Of a DNA stretch of 64,000 nucleotides, positions 14,401 through 26,400 are shown in pieces. The stretch comes from Aquila chrysaetos chrysaetos. Taxonomy: Eukaryota; Chordata; Aves; Accipitriformes; Accipitridae. The position numbers were made by a program, and so were the translations under genes. Each line of letters begins with the position of its first letter. Position 1 is the first letter of the stretch. The stretch covers positions 14,092,001-14,156,000 of the forward strand of contig NC_044020.1 in the NCBI RefSeq assembly GCF_900496995.4, given 5' to 3'. The notes below the pieces were generated by a model. That model made no database searches and had not been told where the DNA came from. It was given only the letters and a program-made list of their open reading frames with translations.

Positions 14401-17400
14401 TGTGATTTCTGGGAATAGTAATGGAGGATATTTACAGAAAAGAAAATCAGGCTGAAGGAGGAGGAGACTGGGAGAGGAAGAAGGCATTTGGAATTCAGTC
14501 TGAGCAGTAGTATTAGCCTGCATCTACCTTGTGCAGCTGGGAAACAATGTTCTTATTTGAATAGTGAATAGATATGCAACGCAGTTGTCACAAACTAGGC
14601 GCGATAAAACTTACAAATATTTTTCTCTTGTATCATAATAGTGCTTTTTCAGATGCTAATGACTTCAACTGATACCAGTTTCCTGAACTTGGCAAAGTGC
14701 TGCATATAAACTTTGCCCAGAGGGCCACTCGTGTGCTCTAGAAGAATAAATGTAGAGTTTTTAAAGTTCAACTGCATGTTGTTTAGGCAAACAAAAACGT
14801 AATTTCAGAAGGAAGTGTCTAGAACTGTATAATATGAAGGAGGTGGATTCAGAGAGTCTTGCATCTTCCAGAGCAACTGACATTTGGGTTAAGGCTGAGC
14901 ATTCAGTTAGAGACAAAGGGTTTGGAAGGAGGAATGAGAGTAGGAAATGAGGGAGGGAATTCTGTACGTGTTAAATTTGGCATTGGAGAGAGAGTTAACA
15001 TGGAGAGGGGTTTGTCATTTTAAACGTGTCTGTAATGTTATGGTGCTGGGAGGAGTTGTTGTTTCTACGCTCTCTGAAAGCCAAGTGTGAACTTCTAAAG
15101 AGACTGTCTAGTGCAGTGTATCTATTCAAGAATGTATATGAGTTTGCTGTTTAAATACAAATTGGATGCATATCCCTTCAAACTATTTATAATGTTGCAT
15201 CTTTCCACTTCTGGGGTAGCAAGTTCTGGATTGTTCTGCTTCTTTACCTGAATCTTGTGTTGGGGAAAAAATGGGGCTTAAGAAAGCACTGCAGTCCTGT
15301 TCTGTGAAACTCTCAAGTTAGGCTGTGGTGTTTTGCTTATCAGATTAAGTGCTGCTTTCTTACTGAATTGAATTGTGTTTCTGCCTTGTGTCTTCACAAA
15401 AATGAAGTGTATAACAAAATGTATAGTCCTTGATACCTTTGGACTTGTAGATTGAGACCTTTTCTGTGGACCACATGAATTCTTCTGTTTTACCTACATA
15501 GTGGTATTGATAATGCTTTCTGTATTTATTCACAATTCTTGTTTTTTGAAGGTCTTGGTACCCCTGGTTCTGCTACAACAATTTCTGATGGAGTTAACCA
15601 GACGGGGCCAGGAACCACTGAGCGCACTTGTGAACTTCGGGGTGACATATCTAGAAGACTATTCTGCAGACTATATCATTCAACAAGGAGGATGGGTAAG
15701 AAGACAATGTTTTAATTTTCATACTTTATTCAAAGCCGTTTTCTAGGAGTGAAAGCTAAGAGGGGTTGCTAGAAGTAAGCAGATGAGAGAAGAAATGCCC
15801 CAGAAAAAGCAGGAAAAAAAGCAGGAGGTCAGGACCATATAGTTGGGAAAGGATCTTGGGCAGTCATCTATTTCACCTCTCTGCCCCAAGGCAGAACTGA
15901 CTTTTACCCATTCATTTCTGATGTTGACATTAAAGACCTATCTGACTGGACTCCACACTTTCCCCAGGCAGTTCCAGTTTTGTGCATGTCTGGTTTGTTG
16001 GATTGCCATTGAAATTGAAGAGGTCCTCAGGTGTCAAATAAAAAGTAGTTTTCATGCACTGTGTGTTAAGATGCTAATTTGTTGCTATATGGTGAGCTTT
16101 TGTTTGTATGTTCTTTCCTGTTAATAGACATAACAGAATTGCATTTAGAAGCAAACACCAGTAACAAGAGATACTGTGCCTGAGAGGCTCATCTTTTTAA
16201 TATTACCTTCATGCTCTGGTGACTGCTGGAAATGGTATATGGTGTTTTTTCCTCTTAAATTTCGGAGGGTTTTTTAGCAGATAAGTAATTGGGGAGCACT
16301 TCTTACAGAAATGTCAGTAGGTACTAATTTATTTGTATAATAAGTGATAGAATAGCTAATGCATATTGGATGTTATAGCTATATAGGAACATGAATAGAA
16401 TGAGCAATCAAGATTTCTTTGTGCTGCATTTCCTTGTGGAAATCTTCAATTCATGGTAACCAACATTCCTGAGTCATGGCATGCTGAGAAAGTTTCATTT
16501 AAAAATGCATCACAGAGGCAGCTTACAGCCAGTGAGCTGGGTCTTGAAGGCTGAGCTTTAGATTACTGGGTGTCATGGTTTAACCCCAGCCAGTAACTAA
16601 GCACCACGCAGCCGCTCACTCACTACCCCCCCACCCAGTGGGGTGGGGGAGAGGATCAGGAAAAAAAGTAAAACTCGTGGGTTGAGATAAGAACAGTTTA
16701 ATAGAACAGAAAGGAAGAAACTAATAATGATAATAACAACAATAAAATAACAACAATAAAATAACAACAACAACAACAATAATAATAATAATAATAGGAC
16801 TGGAATATACAAAACAAGTGATGCACAATGCAATTGCTCACGACTTGCTGACTGATGCCTGGTTAGTTGCCTAGCAGTGATCCCCCCAGGCCAACTCCCC
16901 CCAGTTTATATACTGGGCATGACATCACATGGTATGGAATATCCCTTTGGCCAGTTTGGGTCAGCTGCCCTGGCTGTGTTCCCTCCCAACTTCTTGTGCC
17001 CCCCCCCCAGCCTTTGTGCTGGCTGGGCATGAGAAGCTGAAAAAGCCTTGACTTAGTATAAACATTACTTAGCAACAACTGAAAACATCAGTGTGTTATC
17101 AATATTCTTCTCATACTGAACCCAAAACATAGCACTGTACCAGCTACTAGAAAGAAAATTATCTAGCAGAAACCAGGACACTGGGTTTGGGAAGGATGCC
17201 AGATTTGAATGGAATTAATCTGGGATTAGTGAAATGGCTCCAGCAAGTTGATTTATTCTAAAAAGAAAAGCTGTTCAGGAAAACCCAGTGATTAAAAAGT
17301 GCTAGTAGGAAAAATCTCATTCAGATAGCTTCTCATATTTCAGGACTTTACCTGAAGTTTTTTTTAAGAGTTTGTTCCAGAATTTCTGCACGTCTGCTCT

Positions 17401-20400
17401 TTTCTATATCCTTTCCCTTCCTGGCAATTGTGGATAATAGTTTTCAAGGCCTTTGGGAGGGATTGTTTGTCTTTAATGGACAGAAACACTAACAGCATGC
17501 AGCCAGATGACCTTAGGTCATTTGATAAGTGTACTCACATTTCAAAGTATTTTCATCACAGGGAAGGTCCTTACTTGCAGCTTTAAGACAGATGGATGTT
17601 AGTGCTATTTTGCTTTTCTGCTTTTTTTTGTAACCTCAGAAAAGGCTGTGGTCTGTTCTCTAGCCCCTGTTTGAGGCCTGCTATAAACATACTTAATATA
17701 GTGCAAAGCCTCTGAAAACAAGCAGCTTTCCAGCATGGCCTCCAAGGGAGGGGGCTGTGCTTTGTGTTTGTGTGACTGTGCATGTATGTACAGATCTGGA
17801 TAGTCGGTGTTTAATGGGCTACGGGCTTGTCTGTATACATCCAGTCAGGCATAAAATCAGACTGACATAAGCAGTACAGCAAACAAGCCAGAGCTATTTT
17901 TGAAACAGCAGAAGAGGCGAGGAAAGAGACAAGGTGATGCAAATCCTTTCCAGCCAAATTAATGTAGCTGCACTAACCCTTTGTGAGTTGCTCTGGGGAT
18001 GGGCTTGGGGACCCAATGGACTTGTGGCTTTATGTGGAGGAAGGGAATATATGGTTTTATTGTAATTTTTTTTTTCCTGTAAGGAAAATGTTCACTTTTA
18101 CTGAGTGGCATGCTTCTCAGTTTGTTCTGAGTCTGTGGGATGGTGTTCTGGGGTTGGCAGTGCTGGGAGCAGGGCGTGGGGTAAAGGTGGGAGAGTTTGT
18201 GTTTCTGAGAAGGGCCGGGGAAGAGCTGCCTGGCAGGCTGTTAGCCGTCACGCAAGTGTTTTGCATTTTTTAAGATGAGCATCTGCCACTGGGGCTCTGT
18301 GTGCTGGATCAAGTTGTCACTAATACTTTGCTAGAGCCATAAGGGCAATGTATAAACCTGGGAGTCTCCAGTGAATTATGTTGCTGTGACAGTAAGAGGT
18401 TCAATTTTTGTGTTATTCCGGAGTGGTGTGAAGGTAGGTCTTTCCTACAGCTGCTAAGCGCTTACTTAAAGCCAAGAAGATACCAGAACAGCCTGTCTGT
18501 TTTTTCGTGGATCAGGAGCAGAGGAGAGCTTCACAGGAGTCAGCTTTTCAGAGGCAGACCTGAAAAATTCTGTAGTGTCTCTGGTGCTGTCTCTTTCCTT
18601 GGCACCACATAATTTGGGATCTTCTTCAATTTCTGGATTGAAGTCAACCTTTTCCAGGAGGGAAGTAGCCAGTTGAAGGTAAGGGGTCAGCTGAACCCTT
18701 CCTATACCCCAGTGCGGATCTGTGGAGTCAGAATTTTACAGAGCTGTGTCATCCAGAGGGACCACTTGCTGCGTCATGCTGTGCAGCCATGATGCGGCTG
18801 GAAGAGCTCCCGAGGTTCTGCATGTGTGCAAGACTTCATGTTGTTTTGTGGGCTCCGGAGGCTTGTAGGTCCAGGAAAGCATCTGATTGAGGATGGCGGA
18901 CAACCGTTAACTAGAAGCAAAATTGCTAGCTTAAGGGAATAAAGGTTGGTAAATTGGATAGCTATGCAGTAGATTTCAAGAAATCAGCATGGCTTGTGAG
19001 GAATGGGAAATGTGGGATACCAGAGGTAGAGCCTCTGAGTTGAGAAGTTGCTTTTTTATTTTTCATCCCAGTCCTGCAGATATACAGTGATGAGATGATG
19101 TGTTGAAACAATCAGTGTTCCCCTCCCATTCTCCCTTCAGGCACTAAAATTGTAGTTCGGATAACTTTTCATGGTAGGGTGGGACTGGGATGTAATGGTT
19201 GGTTGGTTGGTGAGAGAATAGCTGGCATATTTTCATGTTCAAGTGCATACAATATTTTGATAATATGATTCTGGTCATTGTGTGTGCTGTTCCCCTTCCC
19301 CTTCGTCTGTTTTACAGCTTTAGGGTGAAAGTCTTCCAAGTAGGAATGTCTGCAGTGCACTGCATATTGTGTTTGGATGCAGCTGGCAGCATAAACATGA
19401 ATGAAGAGATGAAATGACTACTCCATCTAGTTTACAATCTCTTAGGTTTGCAGGTGGATGCAAGCTGAGTTTGGAGGACTGTAAGAAAGTAAGGAAATCT
19501 TGCTTTCTTCTGGACAGCCTCCCTTTTTCACTAATTGCAGTGACAGGTTTGGCTGTAGCTCTTACATTTGCCCTGCTTGACTTTCAAGTTTTAGTATGAT
19601 CTCTCTTTTGGAGCAAAAAGCATGTTTGGCATTCCAGGTTCTCTAACTAGACACATGTGGGAACACACATTTCTTCCTCCTGACTCTCTGTTTTGAACCC
19701 AAATGGTCATACTAAGATCTTGTTCCTTTATCATCTTGAGCCATTGCAAACCAATTCCCTGCCTGATTTAGCAGTAGCTTTGTTCTTCTCCTTCCTGAAA
19801 GCAATGTTAGGGCTCAACAAACTGACATTCAGTATACATGCTCTCCCCTCCCCTTCTCCTCCTCTTCCCTCCCTTCTCCTCTCCCCTCCCTTTCCTCCTT
19901 GTACCTCCCCTCCCTTTTTGCTCTGACTTCTCCAGGGCTGAATGCTGCTGCATCAGAAGCAATTCTTGGTCTCCTGGAAAAGTGCACAGTAAGGCCAGTC
20001 AGTTGGTAAGGATTTTTTTCCTCTTCCTTTCCCATCCCTCCTCCCAAATAATTTATTTCTTCTCAAGCTCTCCGGATCCTGTTTTCCGTGGTTAGATTTC
20101 ATCTATGTTGAAATAGTCTGGGAATGTCTATAAGGAAGAAAAAGTATAGCATTGCTTGGAAGCTAGCTGCTTTTATTTTGTCTCTCAGATTCACATCCAC
20201 ATTACAACCCCATCTGCTTTTCACTTGTTTGAAAGAGGTGAAATAAGTGCATGCAATTGGTGTTTATCGGTATTTGGTTAATAACATTTCTTCTCTCAGT
20301 AAGAGGCTGGTATTTGTATTTGTGACCCGTAGCTGAAATTCTCTGCCTTCCCAGCGTTCCTGTCTCATGATGTTCAGATCTGGATTTGAATTTAACTAGT

Positions 20401-23400
20401 TACTTGCCCATGTTGAAGAAAGAAAAAGTAAAAGTAAATTTGCTTGAAATACGCATAGTGTTTACAGTTTCAGATCTCAGCCTTAGAAGAGCTGTCCTCT
20501 GTTTCCAGTGTTCTGTCTTGGGCTTTTCTGCTGGTTTTGACATTTTGTTTGCTGCTGGTAGTTGAATAATCTATGTACTAGAGTCTGTTAACAATCAGGA
20601 GGAGAAAAAGGTGAAGAGACGCTTGTCATCCTAGTGAAGCAAGGCAGTCAGTTTGTGTTACTGGAGATTAAAATCTCCTTCTGCAGCAGTCCAGGTGTCT
20701 GCCTTGACAATGACAATGCAGAAATAGAGAGGCGTGCTCCAGTGGAGGAGAGATAACTAAGTTTACTATGGTAGAGATGCGAGAAAAGGCAATCTAATTA
20801 GAGGAGTCCTAGAAAGGAGTTTTCCTTTCAAAATAATTATACTTTACACTTGTATCATGGAACATTGCAGTAAAACATCCACTTTTATTTGTATGTAACT
20901 TCTTTGGTACAGTAATAGATTTTTTAGGCACTGTGGCTGAAGGAGAAGGAACTTAAATCATCAAGGAGCAACTAGATCTCCTTTCTTTTTTCCCTTCCAA
21001 CAACTTCAAATCGGTCTGTCTGAAGAAGTGGTCTCTAAATAACTGAATTTACTTCAGTTTAAACTGATAAGACTGAAACCTTAAAGGGTGTTGCTTCGGT
21101 GCTGACTCCGTGCAGGTAGTAGAGGTTATGTTGGAGGGCAGGGGAAGGAATAGGATCATTTCCGCAGGCTGTTCTAGCCAAAGCATTCCTTGAAGGGGAT
21201 GAGAGCAGTGGCTGCAGTATCGGTGTACTTTGATTTGGTTCACACAACCTTTTTTTTTTTACCTTTTTTTTTTTTTCCCCCTGTAATAAAAAGTACAGTC
21301 CTATTTGTGGACTCTGCTCTGTTTTTCTTGGCTCCACCCATCTTGACAGTTTCACAAAGATGAATACTACACTAAATGCCTGAGGGCTTTTTGTTACTTT
21401 TTTTTAATGTATTGTTCTAGATCTGGGTGTTGTCAGCTGCCCCTTTTATAATCAATTTCTCTGAAGGATTAGCAGGGTAACACTGTCAGGTCTGACTTCA
21501 GCAAGGGTCTGAAGAGGCATGGCATAGCGGGGCTGTGGATGGAGACACAGAGCAGATGGAATTGCAGCCTGGTCGGCACGGGTGGGAGTGAAGCTGTCCT
21601 GACCCCGGCAGCCATCTGTGGGCACAGCCTTTGCCTGCTCAGCCCTCAGCACGGGAGGCACTTCACCAGCACACGGCTGCTCCTCTGTTGCAGCTAGAAA
21701 TCATACAAGCACATTCACAGCTCTGGGGAAATTTGTTATTGTGGGAAGTTTGCTTGTTTCTCCAGAGGGAGATCTCTTGGGATCCCTGGACACAGACCAG
21801 TTCATCACTCCTTGCCTTTTCTTTTTCAGACACTACGTTTTAAGCACAAATGCATTTGATGGGTTCCTAGTACTCCTATTGTCGCTGTGACACTGTTGGT
21901 GCGAGGAAAGTAATTTCTCTCAGTGATAGGTTATGTTACAGTATAGTCAGTACTCTCCCCTAAGAAACTTCCTAACTGTGTTGAGTGTTTTGAATTTTTT
22001 AGCGTAGTAAAGATTGCTCTCCTGGGACACTTGCGTTCTGCCAGCATTTCCTCCTGCACCTCAAGGCGCTCTTTTTTCTTGGGAACTTTATGTGGGTCTG
22101 TTTAGTTTCAAGGGAAAAAAAAAAAAAATTCAGGGAACATAGATTTTTTTTTTTTTCCTGCAAGGTGGCACTCCTCTCTGGCCCATATACAGAGTTTTTG
22201 CCTGTGCTGGATGAAATCATGATCTGAGGAATATGGGTGGCTTGCAGGGCTGTGTAGTTTTTCAGGGAGCTTTTCTGTGCCTTCAGAGATGAGTTTTGTA
22301 CAAGTTGCCTGTCCACATCATTCCTTGTGAGAACACAGTTAACTGTTACCTGCCTCTTTATACTTCTTTAAGAACTGAGCCAGAGAGACCAGTCGAGCTT
22401 TTAAGAACAGTTAAAACCAAACCCTAGAAGAATACACACAGCTTCCACAGCAGTTAAGACACAGTTGTTTTGCATGTGTCTGGTCTTCTGAGCTTACACG
22501 GCAGAGCTTTCAAAGTCTTCTCTTAAGGTGCAGTAAGTGCTCTGTTGGACACCTTAATGGAGATCTCTTTCTGTTCATTATCTAATAACATCTCCATTAC
22601 AGATGCAATGTGTACTACTACTCCTATTATTTTTCTAGAAAAAAGTTACTTTTATCTTTGAGACATTCAGAATTTTGATTTGAATTATTATTCTGGTAAA
22701 TAAGGATGGTTTTTTTCCTTGCGTGTAGTTAAAAGTTTTTGCTGTTTAGCAAAAATAACTACTATAGTTAGTAAGTCAGCTTGTTTGTATATACTTAATA
22801 ACAGACTTATTAGAAAATGATGAAAAATAGTATAGTCATCATAAGAGTCAGTTTCCAAGTCTTGATTTTTTTTTTTTTTAATGTTTGCTGTCTTTAAATC
22901 ATAATTGAAACTTGACAGGTGTTTTTAAGTAGCAATTTCATACTATATGCTAAAGATTGGTAGTGTTTGAATCCACTGCTGAGAGTGATTTTCAGCAAAG
23001 TTCAGATTATTGACACTGGCAGGACTACAGCTGAATCCAAACTGATGGGTTCTGCTTATTGGAGGAACTTTCAGATATTTTTTTCATTATTTTGTTACCA
23101 GTTTACAGTTGTCTAGTGTAGCTCACCCTGTAGCATAACAGCTATAACCTATCCTGAGGGCTAGTCTAGCACATCTGTTAAAAGTGCTTTCTGTCACTTG
23201 TAGAAGTCTTGGGGAAGATTTCTACAAGGCAAACCCTATAGGTTGAGGACAGTGATTGACTTCTGTAGCTCCTTTTTTAGGTCCGCAAATGACACCTTGA
23301 CAGAATTAAACTGATCTTCTCCTCAAGACTGCCTCACATGCTGTGGACCATCCTTGTGTTCTAGCCAAGAAGGGAACTATCCAGTTCTCCTCCTCCTCAT

Positions 23401-26400
23401 AACTTGTGCCAACTCTTTCCTCAAGTGGCAGTGATTGGGATCAGGAGTGGCAGGGTGGTGTGGTGAGGGACTTGCTCTTGCTTCTCTAGACATACCTGAC
23501 GTGGTTCTGTAAGTATGCTGGATGAGGAAAACAAATTTGCAAGTCTCCCATCCCAAATTTGAAAAAGATGAACTCCGATTTTTCTGGTCTGGAGCAGTAG
23601 ACTATCCGTTTACAATGAACAAAGCAGATAAAGAAACGCTTACATACATTTCTTACTTACAGTTAAATCTAAAGTGTAGGGCTTATATAAGGCCTCAGGT
23701 TATTAAAAATCCTTCCTCATGTTCCATCCTGTCCTGAATTAATCTGTGGGTGCTTTGCTTCTGGGTCACTTCTGTAGATGAATCAAGAGAATTGCCCTAA
23801 ATGTCATTCAATTTTTATTACAGCTGCTTTAAAAGAAAACAAAAACAAAACACCAAAAAAACCAACAAAAAAGTGCAAACCTCAACTGAATCAGCACAAA
23901 ATCCTAGCTTTATCCTCTTGACTTTCTGAATTAACTCTTAATTCAGCTCAAGAAATATTAATCATGTATCCTAAATAATGCCTATTACTGTCTGGCTTTT
24001 CAACTAAAACTTCATAAGCTTTTAGTGAAAAAGAGTGAAACTACCCATTGACACTCATTGTGTTAGCTTTCCCCCAGGTTTCCCAACCTCGGGTGATCTG
24101 GTCTCTTCAAGCTTGGAGAGTTTTGTCCGCGAGGCACTGGCACGGAAGTTAAATTGTCTGTAAAGACAGAAAGGAATCAGCCAGGCTTTATAAGGCTCTG
24201 ATTTATAGGGAGCCAGCGACTGATAACTCTTTTGAGGTCAATCCAGTCTGTACAGTGTGAGAAAAGGAACAATAAAATGCTTGAGCCTTTTAGGCCCTCC
24301 CTTTTGCTGAAGGCAGGGTGGGTGTGTAGTGTTGGTACACGTACATATTAATGAAGTTTTTGAAATGTTGAGGATTGCCCATGTTCCCTGTATTACCATC
24401 CCTTCATTTCCTTACCCTCTCCAATGCAGTTTATCCTGCACATACCCCTCAGCATATGCCCAGATCTTACCTGTATTTTGTGAGAAGCATAATTCCAGTC
24501 AAAGTGCTCAGCAAAGCACGTGGCCTTTAAAAAATGCCCTGATATGTGGGAATAACTAGAATAACTAATGCCTGATCCTCATATGTCAATGTTGCCTCCC
24601 CATCTGTTTGTTAACCTGCTGAGGATCTAGCATTACATCATACTGAGCTAAGATATTTTGATGGGCCTGGGCACCTAGTGGTCCACATAGTAGCTGTGAT
24701 GGTACTTTGTCCATATTACTTGTTCATTTTTATCATGGTCAGATCATTTGTGGGTTCCCTCTAAAGAACAACTTTGATTTTCCTTATGAGAGGAAAGGGA
24801 AGAGTTAAGAGTGGTGGATCAGGAATAGAGCAGAAGCAGAGACTGGAGGAATACATATTGAGGAGCATCCGGATGGCTTAAATTTCACCACAGTCTCTGT
24901 ACCCGATTGTCTCCATTGACTATAGGTAGCTCTCTCCTCCCTACTGTGGACTGCTGAGTCACTGCTCAGAGGTGCTTGGCTTTTGCCACTCTACAGTATA
25001 TGACTTCAGGGGAATTTAGGCAGTCTGAATATGGCCCTAGTTGGTGCTTTTTTTAGTTTATTACTGAAAAGGAGTTTACTACAATCGCCAGAGCTCACAA
25101 GCCCATAGAACCGTAGAAGTGGTTTTGGAATAATTTTTTTATATGCTTCATGTTGAACTAGTCACAGCAGCATGGGTGCACTAACAGTGGTATGTTAAGA
25201 GCTGTTATCAGTTGTGTGTGCATCCCTGTTCTTTATGTTAGCATCAGATCACAGACATAGTCGGGTTTGTTGTGATGTGCTGTGGACAGGAAATAAATTC
25301 ATTCCAATTTGTGGAAGGGTAGAGCTGAGCAGAGAGGAGGGTAGTATAGGGGTTCATGAGATTGCAGGTTTTACCCCTAGTTATTTCATTGTTTAACTGC
25401 TGTTGTTCTGAGTCTGTATTGCCTGTGGAAATAAAAAATTTGCTATGATCACAGGTGTCTTAGTAGCTTATATTAGAGTGAGACTATTTCCTACTTAATC
25501 AACATCCAGAGAAAATCCTGATGATCAAAGGAGTGAATGTACAATCTCAGAGTGTCTGGGCAGCGGGCTGCCTCTCCATTCTCAGCACAGAGTGGAAGCT
25601 AACCGCAGTGACTGACTCCCTGCTGTGCTGCTCTCCAGTGTCTGCTGGAACAGGACAGGTCGGTGCTGCATGTGGAGTCCTGTCCTCACATGCTGTGCAG
25701 CAGCAGCCCTGGCCCCCACTCCTCAGTATTTGCTCTCTTTGGATCTGGTAACCTCTGCCTTTACTTAAGCTTCTTTGCTCTTCTTTTTCATTGCCCTTAC
25801 TTTGCAATTCTGGTTGCTTCCTCCTAGGTTGTAGAGCTCCATTTTGTTTTAATGGCCTGAGCTGCGTTTGACAAAAATGTTATTCTTCTAGTGAAACATG
25901 ACTTTCAAGAGGGTACTGGAGTCTTGAATTGTCAGTCACTGCTTGCAGAGCAGAACTTGCTTTGGATTTGTTGGCATGTGTTGTGGTGTCTGAACATTTT
26001 CACAAATTTAATGCTTTATTAATTTTTATTTCCTTCTGAATCAAGACTTTGTGGAGATCTTAGGTGCTTAGTGAATGGCTTGATCTCTTTTATAACCTTC
26101 CCCTGAGGAATTCTGTGTACCGTTTCTGTTTAGAGTTTCTGAACGTGTTACTGAGCCAGATGATGCTTCCCACATCCAAGCAATCTAAAGGCATTTTTGA
26201 AGAAAAGTTCCTTTTGAAGTGTTCTGTGCTATTCCTTTATTCATGCACAAACATATTCCAAAACTCCATGGGCTGAGGAGATTTAGATCCTACCCCTGCC
26301 AAAATTCATTACGAAATCTTGATGTTCCCAGTGGTGTCCTGTACTATAGCCTCCACCGTTGTCCAGAAGTCTCCAGGAATGGGTCCATCAAGTTTTGCAA

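Noticed and set aside
16597..16833. A Leu-rich, signal-peptide-like reverse-strand frame
   Set aside because: Encoded by the AAT/AAC microsatellite of the solo LTR.
25105..25132. A CR1-like start ('catagaaccgtagaagtgg')
   Set aside because: Similarity stops after about 25 bases, with no following CR1 landmarks, so it is not supported as an element.
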